Of a stretch of DNA of 64,000 nucleotides, positions 20,201-32,217 are shown in pieces. Below the pieces are notes generated by a model. It ran no database searches. It worked only from the letters and a program-made list of their open reading frames with translations, and was not told the origin of the DNA. This stretch comes from Sceloporus undulatus. Taxonomy: Eukaryota; Chordata; Lepidosauria; Squamata; Phrynosomatidae. Numbering within the stretch: position 1 is the first letter of the stretch; each line of letters opens with the position of its first letter. The DNA is taken from assembly GCF_019175285.1 (NCBI RefSeq), contig NC_056530.1, positions 6,002,392 to 6,066,391 on the forward strand, given 5' to 3'. The translations under genes and the position numbers were made by a program.

Positions 20201-23200
20201 CTGTGGATAGCTGTAACTGTAGCTACCTGTGTTCTGGTCATAACCCCAATGGGCATAGTAGTTTTGATACTGTTGGTAGTATTGGCTGTAGTTATAATTG
20301 TACATCTGATTGTACTCAACTGTCTTCAGCCGGTTGCTTTAGGCAGAGGAAGAAGAAGAAGGGGGGGAGGAAGTGTCAGGATATTTATCGGCAACATTTT
20401 AAGCCAAGCTCCCATGCTACATTTTGGTATTCAATGATGGCAAAATTCAGATTTTCTTCCCCTTCTGGTCCATCTACAGGCCTCCACTAAACACAAATCT
20501 CCCCCAGGAGGTTTCCCAGAGCTACACCTTACAAGTGAGATTTCTGTCCAGCATGAATGGCTAAAGTAAGCACTTCTTCTGGAACTGGGTGTAGTTCCAG
20601 ACCTCTCCAAGAATTCTACTTTTGTGAACACTGACATGCATTACTGCTTTAAGATAGTTTTACTAGTGGCAAATAGTGCAGCAGATAATATAGAGAGAAT
20701 TATTTCAGTCCTTTTGCTGATGTTATCTAGCATTTCATCACAGCCAATGGCAAAACTTGGCCATTACACACTAATTCGACCCAGACTACCCCTAGCCAGT
20801 GATAAAATTCAGTCCCTGTGCCTGGCAATATGGCGCCTAGGCAAATGTGCATGTTATCCTCCAGGAAGAGGCTTGTGGAAGATGGACTTCTTCAAATTAT
20901 ATAGTGCAGGAGCAAACCAAAAAATCCAAGTGCACAAGCATGATCCATCTCCCCCTCCCCCGAGAGAACTATGCAACAGGTTAGCAAAAGAATAACATTC
21001 ACTCCCGCAGTCCGTTCAAAGTCTTCGTATCTATGTCTAGCCTCAAGCTAACAAGCTAATATAAATGCTAACAATTGTTGATGTTTGGCCATGATAATAA
21101 CAAGAATGTTAAAACCCATGCAACAACTACAGCACTTGTGAGAATACTTACGCCTTGGGTATGGCAACGCTCAAACGTATCGGTTTAGAACCAAGACCAA
21201 CAGCTCCTTGACATTCTACTAGTGCTCTTTTCTGTTCCAATTCATCTGAGAATTTCACAAAACCATAGCCTCTGTCCAAAGATAAGCATCCAACAAAGAG
21301 AGAGAAAGAGGTGGGAAAAAGTGAATAAATCTTCTAAAAATAGAGAATATAATTCCCACTTTCCAAACAAGCATAAGGCCACACACTAAATATGTTTTGA
21401 CACTTCCAGATGTTAAGAGCAGTCTACCATAGAAGAGGGCAACGATTTGTTCTCTGCCTCCCCAGAAGGCACGGATAGATACGATGGGCTTATGTCACAG
21501 GAGGGTGAATTTCAAATGAACATCAGGAGAAATGTATTGAATGTAAAAGCAATCTGACAATAGAATCATTATTAAGGAGAGTGGTGGGCTCTCCCTTCCT
21601 GAAGGTCTTCAAGGGGGGGCTATTCAGGATCATCTAGCTTTGGACTTCCTTCAATGAGTTCAGGGATAGAGATGACATAAATGGCCACCTCCAACTCTAC
21701 AATGCTATAAAAAATAAGAGTAAGGCCCTGCAGATCTCAGTGCTGTAAAAATCGAGGGCACCATAAGTACTGCAGGATCTGTACTCCAAGTCAGGATTGC
21801 TCTAATGCCATGATGGAAAAGATGCTGTTGGAGTACAATTCCCAGCAGCATTAGCTAGCATGAACAGTGGAGAAGGACCATGGGAGTTGCAATCCAATAA
21901 TATACGCAGGATCATGGCTGCTTTAATGCAAAAACAGGCATTCATCACCGTGTGAGAAAAAAGCAGCAGCAAGGGGAGCTGGAAGGAGAAAAGAAAGCAT
22001 TCTCCCGATTTTTTTTAATTAAAAGAAATTATTGGGCTTGAAAAGTTAGGGGATGAGGCCTGATGAGTTCAGAAAATGTAAGGATTTCAGTGGAGCCTTC
22101 TGCTCAAGCTGCAGATGCTCATGTCACATCCACAAATCATAATATTTCTAAGTATCCATGCCCTTCATTTTGCTAATGCAGCACAAAATACTCATAGGTG
22201 GCAAGCTATCTACAAAGGTTTTAAGTGAAACGGCACAAGGACTTGAATTAATGCTACCACTTTACTTTAGCATTTTCTCAGCCACTGAACTGAATACACC
22301 ATCAACATACTCTCTGAAGGGACATACATCAATAAAAATGAACACCCAAGAGTTAAGTCCCCTCTATTTAGCAGGCAAGTAAAACACTTAGATAAAGAAG
22401 CAAAACTGTTTGAAATTCACACACATCTTCCTGCCCACCCCCTGGATTAGTACCTCAGCATTTAATACAAAAGATTCAGCACTAGATTTTAATTGGGCTC
22501 CTAGACTTAGACCACCAGTGGGTAAAGTGAAGTCCTCACATGTGGATGGACTACATAGCCAGCACAGTCAGAGAAGAGAAATGCTGGTAAGTAGAATCCA
22601 AAAACATCTCAAAGGCAGCACTTTGTTCACCCTCATTTAGATCTTGCTGAATTATATTTCTCTTGTGAAAGAAATACTTTTAGATTCAGGTTGCCTTATT
22701 CTTCTTGTCCTTATACAGTACCAGATATAGAAGTGAGGAGCAAAAAGCGTACTTGGAAACACCCGTCTGGTCCACAACCACTTTGCCACCCCTACATGAA
22801 GGGTACACTTTTACAAAGAATTCGTATATCATCCCATCATCCACATCGGGGGAAAGGTCTCCAACAAACAATGAATATTCTGGGCTGTGGGGGAATAAGG
22901 AATGAATTTGAGAATATTAAACACACAAGATTCACCATAAGCATCAACAAGAGTGAATCAGCATGTATTGATTATTTTTATGAGTTTCCTCCACCACTGT
23001 AAAACCAGATTTACAACTTCTGAATTAAGAATAACCTTCCCCAACCCAGCACCCGCTAAATGCAGTGGCCTACTACCACATCACCCATTCTGGGAACCAT
23101 GCTGGCTAGGAATGATGGGCAGGCATCTGCATCTGGAGGGTGTTGGGTTAGGGAAGACTGTGGCAAAGATTTGTGACATCTTAAAAGAGCAATATTTTTG

Positions 23201-26200
23201 TGACAAACATCTTGAGCATACCAGGTGGCATGTGTGAGTTTAAAATGCGGCAAAATGCCAAGAGATAATACAAGAAGTAACTGCAAGTAGGCCACATTCT
23301 ATGCAAATCTGAGTTTATGAAAGATAAGCATGTTGTGCAAAACTTTCACAACAGCAGGTGCTGATAATATTTATTTTCTTGCTATATTAATTTAACACCT
23401 AAAGTGATACAATTATTTCCAGCAATGGAATAATTTGCTATCCCCTCCCTATGAAGTCTTCTTACTGTTATTATTGAACTAAGTTTTATCAGCAAGTTAC
23501 ATTTTGCCAACCAATAATCAAATACTTCATGTGCCTGGCCTGATAGGACTGTAGCCAGTGAGAGCTACTGTGATGTAGTACAAAGTAGGAAAGCTTTGCT
23601 CTTCCAGATGTTTTAAACTTTAAATTCCAGAATCCCCAACAAGCATGACCAGTGGTGAATAATTATGGGAGGTGTAGTCTAAAATATCTGAAGGGCAAAA
23701 GGTTCCCAATACTCCTCAAAATTATTTAACACTGGCCATACTGACAGGGGTTTCTGGAAGATACAAGTAAAATATATCTGATGAGTCAAAGGTTTGAAAC
23801 ACAAGCACACACACACAGAAGCATGAAGTGTAGTGGCAAGTGTTGGGTTAAAATTGGGAGAAATTGGTTCATATCCTCACACTACCATGAAGCTTGTTAT
23901 AAACTATAAAAGAAGTTTAGTTTTAATATAAAGAAGATTTGTTTCTTAAGAACTTTCCACATAGGAATTTACCAACTAAATTTGTGAACTATTTCTTGAA
24001 ATGTACCACATAAGACAAAAGATCCAAATAGATTCAAAGGACAAAAGGGAGGCCTGAGTATTAACTAGGCTGGTCTGGTCAGAAATAAATGTTGGCCCAT
24101 ATCAGATTCAAAGACATAATTTATGTTTGGTTTGATCTGATTTGTTTGCTCAGGATATTTATATACTGCCTTTCTAAAAATGAACTGAAGGTAGTTTATT
24201 GCTTTATTAATTTGCAGTAACAAATAATACTGAAAATATGTACTCAAACTTGCCCACATGTAACAACAAACATTATAGAGGCAACAATTTTAATTACTTT
24301 CATAATGTTTTGCTTACCTGTTATCAGGCTGCTTTCCATATGTGGCATAATTTAATTTAAATCGCTTTGTCTGAAAAACAAGAAACAGGAACTCACCACT
24401 CCAGTACATTTCTATAGTAGCCCATATCCTCAGGAAGGTAAATCTATTCTGCAAGGCAAATGCTCAGGACCGACTGAACATTCAGGTCAAACACATAATC
24501 AAGCCTCACTTCCCTGAGATTTAGACAAGCTTTCCTCTCCTATGGCAGGACTGACAAACACAAAATACACAAATATGAGCATATTTAGTACAAAAGCAAT
24601 CAGTGAGAAGATTACCTCTCACTATGGGTGCATCTGCACTGTAGAATTAATGCAATTTGACACCACTTTAACTGCCATGGCCTGGGATCTGTAGTTTTGT
24701 GAGACACCAGAACTCTTTAGCAGAGAAAATTAAAGACACGTAAAACTACAAATCCCAGGATTCCATAGGTGATGCTACAGTACTTAAAATGGTATCAAAC
24801 TACATTATTTCTTCAGTGTAGATGCACTCTATATCTTGCAGGATCATTTGCAAAATGGGAACCTACATAAATGTTAAACCATAACTCCTACTATCTCCAA
24901 GCAACATGGCTATTGGAAGGCACTGTGTTGAGAAAGATTGCCTAAGGACCTAATCTAGAGAAAGCTGAATAAAACAAAAGCACAGTGTTCATGCGATAGG
25001 TTGCTAAAATCAAGTCCCTTTACATATAAGTCACATGGTGGTGGTATAAACCCCACAGGGAATAACTGCTTCTTGCCAGGTGTCAGCTATCTATTAATAT
25101 ACATAAACGAAAAGCTAGCTAGATTAGGGGGAAACAAAGGAAGGAAATGTTTATTGATTAGCCCTTAGGCCATTTCAAAATAACAAAAAATAACACCAAA
25201 ACAAGTAAAACACACAATAAAAGCATATAGAAATTCTATAGCAATTAAAAAAGAGCTAAAATGTAATAACACAGAATCTGAAATGTATATAGAGTACTGT
25301 ATGGATGTCACATAAATGTAAAACAATATAAGTACATTAGAAGTACAGTACCTAAAAATGAAACATAGTTATAAAACTGATCATAAAAATCTATACCGCA
25401 GGTTCAAGATAAAAAAATGGATAAAAAGAATAAAAATGAAAGTATTACAGCATTAAGATGATAATACATAAAGTAATAAAATTGAACACGACACATCATA
25501 CATCAGAATTCTTCATCCCCTCTGCAATTTACCCCAATTGACCCCACATATCTAACTCTCGGCTGTATAGCTTTATATAGAAACCAAGCTGTGATAATAG
25601 ATATTTTTGAATCTTGGCCACTCATGAAGTAAGAGATTCTGACATGGGTATCCCAAAACATTGTTCTTTTGGGACCAAGATACTGATCTCTTTCCTATTG
25701 GTACAGATTACACTTGAATAAAATATAAGGTAAAGAAAAAGGAGAGGAGTGAGTGAGAAAGAATGGGCGTGTGTAAGATCCAAGCCAGGACCTCAAACCA
25801 TGCCCAGAAGAAACCTGGAAACTAATGGCCTGCTGACACTCTGGTGCAATATGTTGCTGGTGGCTTGCCCCTTGTGGTGTCACATTCTGCAGCAAAATAG
25901 TTCTTTGTTGTAGTACTGTGTAAATTATAATGCTTCAAATTTATATGGTGCATTCCCCTGAGCACTTGAGGCCCCCCTTTTTACACAGCCAGGTTAGGTG
26001 CAGATTAATTATTCTCAATTTAAATACAAGAGCAGATGCTGAGAGAAGAAGCCACTCAATCATTTCATCACTAAACTGAGAACTTAACATGGTGCCGGTT
26101 TCAATATCACCCAACCTATTAATTATTTGAAGATAATTATCTCAGATTATTAATCTTAATATACATAAATTGATAAAACATAATGCACAAGATTTAGATA

Positions 26201-29200
26201 GATGGGTGACCTTAAAGATGAATCTGAAGGGTAAGGTAAAGAGGATTAAAATTAACGTTATGTCTTGAATTGTTTATATTATTTGCAGAATCCCTCTACT
26301 CATACCTTGCAAGTATTTTCAAAAACTAAATGCATTGTTCAGGAGCTTGGGGATAGGGGCTCATCTCCTCCTAGAATTTCAATGAAAAGGATGTGAATTC
26401 CAATCAGATGAAGGTTCGGCCTTCTGAATCTTCTTACATACCATCAGGTATATCAGTTATCTTGTATGAATTTTGGACGTATCTACTAAGTAATCTACCA
26501 TGACCAACCTTCATTTCTTGCACCACTATTCAAATAGACAATACTTGGTTCTCATTTCATTAAAAAGGACAGTGTTTGCCAACATTTTCAGCAATTAGAA
26601 CCATGTGGCAAATATTATCTTGTCAACTGCAGTTTGACTCATACATGCCAAATTTACTTTATGAGGGATCCAGATTTGAAAATTGGTAAGGAACCATTTT
26701 TATGTAAGCTGTGGGCCAACAATGGGATTGTACTTTTGCCAGTTCCTTCCTCTGAAATATAGCCTAGAGCACCTGGTGTCCGTTGGTGGTCTCCCATCCA
26801 AGTACTAACCAGGGCTAACCCTGCTTAACCTCCAAGACACATTATAGGATGGAAACTCTATTACCCAAAAGCACCACTACATAGGTCTCTGCCTGTAATG
26901 AATGTCTGCCTAAGGGGCAAAGGAGGAAAAGGGACAGGGAGGACCAGGAGCTGTTCTCTTTGGAAGCCCAGCACTTGTCTCCCCCAGGGAGACCAGGACT
27001 TGGGTCCCGCAGCCCTTCCGCCCTTCTCTACTCACGTCTCCCATCCACAGGCTGGTGGCCTCGGGCAGTTCTATACATGTTCTATATATTGTATACTTAG
27101 AGACAAGACTGAGTTCAGTGTGACTGCACCTCCCTGATCTTTTAGCAATGTAATTTACTACTACTACTACTACTACTTACCGGTGTGGCACCAGGAAGGG
27201 GTTTCCCATTGATTTTGTGTAAACATTTTTCTGCAGTTGCCAGATCAGCAAATTCTACAAAGCAGTAGCCTGCTGGAATCCTGGAAAAACAGAACCACTG
27301 CATGAAACATATGTTTTGAACTAACATGTGAAAACAGTTCTGCAAACTGACAGACAAAAAATTAAACAATCACATTTACGTGATTTGTCTGTCTTTTAGG
27401 ATCTGCAAAACAAAACAAAACTTCTTTTGGTACCCCTGCCTACACAGCTGCTCAACTGCAATTCTTAACAGTCTACTGCAAACTGTGAGGGTTAAACAGC
27501 TGTAGTTCAACAATATCAGGAGACCTACATATTCTCCAAGCCTTGCACAATTGCTGGCCCTCAGGAATTGTGCAGCTCTCCAGATGCTGTTAAATCGCAA
27601 GTTCGAACAGCTGTGATGTAACCAGCATAGCTAACAGTGAGGAAGCTTGGAGTTCAGCAACATCTTGAAAGCCAGGCAATTTCCACTTTTGGTTTGACAA
27701 AAGCCCTTCCAGCCCCACTAACAAAATCTATCTTAGGGGAACATGAAGGGAGCTGAATTTAAGATCTTCTAAACATCTAATCATGTAATGTGAAGAGGGT
27801 TTGGATCCCAATCCAAGGTTTAAAGTATAGCATTTCTGCTTCAACTATGGTACTTCAAGACTGAGGAGTGAGGAATCCCCATTATTGTCTTTATCTCCAA
27901 AATAAAGGCTTTTTTAAAAAATGAAGCTCAGTGGAAGAACACACATTTCCCATCAAAATGCCTGATTCAATCCAGTGCATCTCTAGTAAAACTGGAGAAA
28001 CCCATTGTGTGAAACCCCAGAGAGCTGCTGTCACCCAGCAGCTAAAAGGACTAGTGTTCTGACTCTATGCAAGGAGCTTTCTGTAATAACAAGAGATGGT
28101 TGATGATCTTTGATCAGACAAATGTTCCATGTTCTGGTCCTACTGCATGGACCATGCAGCTTAAAAAGGTATAAACTCTACCACAACTGCAAAAAGATCT
28201 ACATGCATACTAGTAAGTAATGATATTTTTACATAGTAAAAAAAAAAACCACACAGAAAGAGAAAGAGAAATACCCTGTCAATCTGTTTCGAATGATTTT
28301 CACACTCAGAACTAGCTCTCCCATAGTGGCAAAGGCTCTTGAAATGAAGTTCTCATCCATATATGGTTCCAGCTGAAGAGGAAAAGGTAAAGGGAGAGTT
28401 CATCCATTAGTACATTAAGAGAGATACAATTAAGCTTCATTTAAGCGATGCTTCTTTCCCTGCAGGCAACTTAGTCTAAAGATTGTTTGAAAATGGGTAC
28501 AGAAGAGAGTTTTCCAAAGTGAAGCAACTCATCTTTTGAAGGGAACCACAATAGGATAGAAAGGCAGAATAAAGGTGCCGTGTCTGGCACTCCCATAACA
28601 GCACAAGTCTCACGATCAGCTAAACAAACCACAAATTACAAGACAGAAATAGGAGACACAAGAGATTTTTGTGGTTTTTAGCCAAGCATCTTTATAACAT
28701 AGTACTGAAAGCAATTAGGGGGATTTGATTAATGTGTTCTCTCTAGGAATATCTAGGTCCTCCAGTGCAACTCTATGGTCAACTTTAACTCAAAGTTACA
28801 CTGAAAGGCCTAGAGAGTATTCCTAGAGAGAGTACTCTGCTGGGTATTTGGAGGTCCTTTAGTGCCGTTCTGTGGTTGGTGTCTGTTGGCCGTTGATCAC
28901 AGAGTTGCCTTGGAGGACCTAGAGATTCCTAGAGAGGTGCCCTCTCTTTGTTCTTTGTGGCTCTTCCATGTCCCTGGGAGCCTTGAGCCCTATCCCTGGC
29001 AAATACTGACCCTACTCAGCTTCCAGAATCAAACAGCCTTATTTAGACCCATCTTCGATCCAAAACACACTGCAGAAATAACTGAGGCTGCGTTAAGTGC
29101 CTTGGCTCAATCCTAGGGAATTCTGGGAACTGTAGTTCTGTCAGGGAGCTCTCCATGACTCCAGGGCAGTTAAAGTGGTGCCAAACCGGATGAATTCTGC

Positions 29201-29502
29201 AGTATAGATGCAGCCTTAGGCAAGGGACACTCAGTCTGCATCCACACTGCAGAAATGGCCATTCTCAGCCTTCGGGCCTCCAGATGTTTTGGACTCCAAT
29301 TCCCAGAAGCCCCTGTCAGTAGAGACTCATTGCTCAGGAATCCTGGGAGCTGAAGTCTCAAAAACCAGCCCCGAGGAGGACCCCAGGATGGGCGCCAGCA
29401 GCTGCTCATCCCCGGCGGCCTCCCATCCGAAGACATCGGCCTCCGCCTGAGGCAGAAGGGGCCTCCCTGACTCACGTCTCCCATCCAGAGGCTGGCGGCC
29501 AT
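17208..29502 (-). CDS. TRNAU1AP: tRNA selenocysteine 1-associated protein 1 (SECp43)
   Basis: Nine coding exons, all with AG/GT borders: 29476-29502, 28275-28372, 27181-27280, 24318-24370, 22753-22884, 21152-21271, 20174-20336, 18394-18427, 17208-17353. They join in frame to 290 codons plus TGA (human: 287 aa, from memory). RRM1 covers residues about 4-82 (RNP2 LWMGD, RNP1 GYCFVEFA). RRM2 covers about 96-175 (RNP2 LFVGDL, RNP1 GYGFVKF). A Tyr/Gln-rich tail (about 184-226) and an acidic C-terminus ([15 protein letters not shown]) follow. The family binds tRNA-Sec and supports its maturation and selenoprotein synthesis. The start is fixed by MAASLWMGD at a CpG island. Intron 2 has a weak donor (GTATTT). 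The C-terminus differs from the human AMM ending and ends AMITNA beside a short tandem duplication. The introns carry SINE, LINE and MITE copies. No lesion was seen. Confidence 0.97.
17639..18095. mobile_element. Tigger-like element in TRNAU1AP intron 8
   Basis: The left end CAGTGGGCCCTCAGTATCTG and the right end (CAGTGGGATATTGGTATTCA read inward) with GATACCCACT/GGATACCAAA phrases are typical of Tigger MITEs. TA is present on the right only. Confidence 0.7.
18905..19705 (-). mobile_element. L2/Vingi-like LINE 3' part, young
   Basis: The minus-strand frame (19705 to 19148) gives the C-terminal region of a Jockey-superfamily [56 protein letters not shown] and [14 protein letters not shown]. 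The 3' end GATCCTGCCTCGATCC is followed by a TAT-rich tail. It differs from the copy at 60780 by only about 5 residues in 175, so both are recent. 5'-truncated; it lies in TRNAU1AP intron 7. Confidence 0.88.
21425..21712 (+). mobile_element. Old CR1 3'-end fragment in intron 5
   Basis: CR1-order phrases (AACATCAGGAGAAATGTATTG, GTCTTCAAGGGGGGGCTATT, CCTCCAACTCTACAATGCTA) are recognisable but highly diverged. Confidence 0.6.
23592..23711. mobile_element. Degraded hAT-type MITE in intron 4
   Basis: CTCTTCCAGATGTTTTAAACTT at the left and an AAAATATCTGAAGGGCAAAA inverted partner at the right, with TTCCAGAATCCCCAAC between. Same group as 58627. Confidence 0.5.
24628..24831. mobile_element. Palindromic MITE in intron 4/3 boundary region
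   Basis: The left GGTGCATCTGCACTGTAGAA and the right TTCTTCAGTGTAGATGCACT are inverted. The arms continue through TTGACACCACTTTAACTGCC and its partner. It lies in TRNAU1AP intron 3, 258 bp from exon 4. Complete and about 204 bp. Confidence 0.8.
24840..26740. other. Intron 3 body, no gene feature seen
   Basis: AT-rich intronic sequence. The span 25140-25480 is A-rich with AATAAAA phrases and may be an old LINE 3' end on the minus strand. Nothing else is recognised. Confidence 0.4.
26752..26850 (-). mobile_element. 5S-rRNA-derived SINE fragment
   Basis: The plus strand reads GGTCTCCCATCCAAGTACTA, ACCAGG and CCTGCTTAACCTCC, the reverse complement of the 5S rRNA internal promoter region. Only the head region remains. 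Confidence 0.8.
27029..27060 (-). repeat. Near-copy of TRNAU1AP exon 1 and its donor, in intron 3
   Basis: Thirty-one bases (minus strand, from GGCCACCAGCC to GACGTGAGT) match exon 1 at 29 positions, including the GAC|GTGAGT donor. The initiator ATG is replaced by GAG. The homology ends abruptly on both sides. Whether it is expressed is unknown. Confidence 0.7.
28735..28965. mobile_element. Tigger-like element interior, no clear ends
   Basis: CTCTAGGAATATCTAGGTCC and its inverted partners (GGACCTAGAGATTCCTAGAG) match the interior of the element at 57163. Lies in TRNAU1AP intron 1. Confidence 0.55.
29056..29214. mobile_element. Partial palindromic MITE
   Basis: CAAAACACACTGCAGAAATA on the left and GAATTCTGCAGTATAGATGC on the right, with GGGAATTCTGGGAACTGTAG inside. 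Same family as 63507. Confidence 0.7.
29249..29370. mobile_element. hAT-type MITE fragment
   Basis: CCTCCAGATGTTTTGGACTC and CTGGGAGCTGAAGTCTCAAA form the inverted pair seen in the 58627 family. Adjacent to the TRNAU1AP promoter. Confidence 0.55.
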
Positions 29503-29760
29503 GCTGCCCCCGCCGCCCCGGGACACAGGCCTGGGCCAGGCAGGGGCGACGGGAGCCTCCGCCCGCTGCTCCCTCCTCCTCCTCCTCCTCCGGCAGCCAG
29601 GCCGCCCCAGGCCCACCCCACGCGCGCCTTGGCCTCCTCCAGCGGCAGGGGCTTCCCGGCTAGAGCGGCCCGGGGGAGAGGGAGGATCCCGGCCGGGGCT
29701 CTTGGGCCACAGCGGCCTCTGCCGGGCGGGAGGAGCAATGGCAGCAGCCCCTCAGGGTTT
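29380..29760 (-). promoter_or_regulatory. CpG-rich promoter and first exon of TRNAU1AP
   Basis: GC-rich, CpG-dense sequence surrounds the ATG at 29502, in contrast with the AT-rich flanks. No TATA box was seen upstream on the minus strand, which fits a CpG-island housekeeping promoter. The transcription start cannot be placed exactly. Confidence 0.65.
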
Positions 29761-29829
29761 GGGAAGAAGCAGCAGAAGCTGAGAGCTGCCTGGGAGTGAT
29801 AGACAGAGAGCCCCAAGGGAGCGCCATGC

Positions 29830-30181
29830 AGGAACTCCCCCTCAGTCTGGGTATTCCTGCATGGAAGGAACACACAGAGACTGAGTCACGTAGCCATTCA
29901 GAGCCATGGAGCTGGGAGAGACCACGAGGGGAAGAAGGCACACTCCCTGAGGCAGATGGCCCTCCAGCCTCTGCTGAGGACCTCCAAGGAAGGAGTGGGT
30001 GCCACTGTCCAGCAGCCCTTACTCTCAGGAGCTTCCTCCTAAAGTAGAGCTGGAATCAATCCCTTTTCCTGGAGCTTGCATCCATTGCTCCATTGGGGCC
30101 TGTTCTCTGGAGCAGCAGAAAACAAGCTTGCTCCCTCCTCATTATGACATCCCTTCAAATATTTAAACAGCGCTATCATAT
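29830..30181 (-). mobile_element. CR1 3' part, minus strand
   Basis: Reverse-complement phrases of the CR1 3' region: AACAGCGCTATCATAT, TCCCTTCAAATATTT, GCTTGCATCCATTGCTCC, and a terminal CCTGCATGGAAGGAA-like segment. It abuts a plus-strand CR1 piece at 30184. Confidence 0.8.
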
Positions 30182-30183
30182 AG

Positions 30184-30796
30184 TTGAACCTGAGTCAACA
30201 GTGCGATGTGGCGCCTAAAAAGGCCAATGCAATTCTAGGCAGCATAAATAGAAGTACAGTGGACCCTTGTTATCCACTGGGGTTTGGTTGCAAGATCCCC
30301 CTGGATAACAAAATCCCTGGATGCTCAAGTCCCATTAAATATAATGACAGCAAAATGGTGTCCCTTATAAAAAATGGAAAATCAAGGTTTGATATTTGAA
30401 ATTTATACTTTTTTTTGAACATTTTCAAACCGTGGATGCGTCAATCTGGGTATAAAAAATCCGTGTATAAGAAGGGCCGACTGTATAGTGTCTAGATCAA
30501 GGGAAGAAATAGTGCCCCTCTATTCTGGTCTGGTCAGGCCCCACCTGGAATAGTGCTGTGTCCAGTTCTGGGTAAAACAATTCAAAAAGGACATTGAGAA
30601 ACTGGAGCCATGTGTCCAAAGGAGAGCGGCTAAAATGGTGAAGGGTCTGGAAACCATGTCCTATGAGGAACAACTGGAAAAGAGAAGGTTAAGAGGTGAT
30701 ATGATAGCCATTTAAATATTTAGCTTTGATTTAGATTTCCTGCATGGCAGGGGGTTGGACTGGATGGCCTTTGGGGTCTCTTCCAACTCTATGATT
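30184..30796 (+). mobile_element. CR1 fragment, plus strand, split by a MITE
   Basis: CR1 coding sequence SQQCD...KKANAILG is interrupted at 30257-30483 by a Tigger MITE and resumes with TCTAGATCAAGGGAAG. Further on are CAGGCCCCACCTGGAATA and AAAAGAGAAGGTTAAGAGG, then the tail TGCATGGCAGGGGGTTGG and CTCTATGATTC. Internally deleted. Confidence 0.85.
30257..30483. mobile_element. Tigger-like MITE, 227 bp, inside CR1
   Basis: Inverted copy of the element at 8095, with TA at 30255-30256 and 30484-30485. CR1 sequence is continuous across it once one TA is removed. Confidence 0.88.
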
Positions 30797-31086
30797 CTTA
30801 ACCAGCTCTTTTCCAAGCTTAACATACCCAAATCTTTGATCCCCCCCCCCCCGCATTGACCTCCTCCTTCTCCTCATATACCACCCCATACAGTATACAT
30901 AATCCTTGGTCATGGTTTTTATATTCCTGTTACCAATAAATTGTAATTCCTGTGTATCACTAAAGGTAATGGCAATGGTCATTAGGATTGGCGGTCATCT
31001 GGTGCGGTCACACACAGACACATTGACCTCCTCCTCCTCCCATTTCACACCACACAGAATTGTTAGTCGTGATTTTTTGCACAAAT

Positions 31087-31919
31087 GTACTGTATATACT
31101 CAACTGTAAGTCAACCTCGTATATGAGTCGAAAGCAGGGTTTGGGGGCCAAATTAAGGATTTTGATATGACCCGAGGATATGTCATATGCGTATACATAA
31201 GGCATGTAACAAAAAATGTAAAAGGTGAAGCAAAGGAAAACCGTGCCAAATACATTACAAAATTCCAGCAAGCATAATTGTGCTAACACTAAAGGCTGGA
31301 TGAATTAGAGAGTACAGGACCAATGCTCTTGCCTTTCACCAAGGGATGGTTCCTTTTTAAATAAGAGTTAAGGACAGAACTTAGACTTGTTAGGAAGGAT
31401 TGTTAGGTCCTTTTATACCCCTGAACATAACCTCAGGCTATGGCAGCCAGGCAAACAAAGGCTTGATGACTTAATCTTTGTCTAAGCTGAAACTTACACA
31501 ATGGATACACAAAGAGGAGGTCTGGCACTTTTCAGGAGGGGACAAATATCTCGATGGCTGAGCCATTAAGTCAATCACTGGCTCTCAAAAGGAGGAAGCT
31601 CTGCTATTGTCTTCCTGCTTTGGGCAGCCTACGAAACTGATATGGCAACTCCCAAAACTGCTTGCTGAAAGGTTTAAATTCTACCTTTTTCCCTCAACCA
31701 AGCCTAGCAAGGAGTTGCTGGCTACATGGTCAGCTCGCTCTTAGGGTAATGGCGGCTAGCGATGGGGTCAATCAGGGTCATAGATTTAGATTGCATGGCA
31801 CCCAAAATTTATATAAAACCATACTTGATAACACACTGACACGCGGAGAAGTCAGTTCAGGTTTTTGGGTTCAATTTTTTGACCAAAATTTGTAGACTTA
31901 TGCGTGAGATTATACAGTA
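31087..31919. mobile_element. Tigger-like DNA element, about 830 bp
   Basis: The left end ACTGTATATACTCAACTGTA with GTCAACCTCGTATATGAGTC, and the right end (TACTGTATAATCTCACGCAT read inward), share the ends of a common squamate family. No transposase frame remains. Confidence 0.55.
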
Positions 31920-32217
31920 ACTCATAAACCATAATTCCCATTATACCATGAATGTCATACTAAGAGTTATGACATAAACAACTAGCAAAATTAATATTAT
32001 ACCTTCAAATTACAATACTATACCCACAATCTAAATGTATTTACATATATATACAGTGAAGATTTGGTTAAAGTGTGATGTTTTAAATTTTTTTTAAAAA
32101 TCATTTTTTTAAAAAAATAAAATCTTGAAATTTGAAATTTTAATTTTAAATTTTTTTGGGGGGGCTTCTCCTTTCTCCTCCCCCTGAGCTTTGCCTCATT
32201 CCCACCATCTCTTAAAG
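31920..32217. other. AT-rich, nothing recognised
   Basis: Contains CATAAACAACTAGCAAAATT, which recurs at about 32615 together with AATGTATTTACAT, suggesting two copies of one short repeat. Family unknown. Confidence 0.35.

Noticed and set aside
22691-23002. Plus-strand frames over TRNAU1AP exon 5
   Set aside because: Antisense shadows of a real minus-strand exon.
29472-29941. Frames around the TRNAU1AP promoter, including one that starts MAASLWMGD and runs into intron 1
   Set aside because: Only the first nine codons are exon; the rest is read-through past the donor at 29475 or CpG-island chance.
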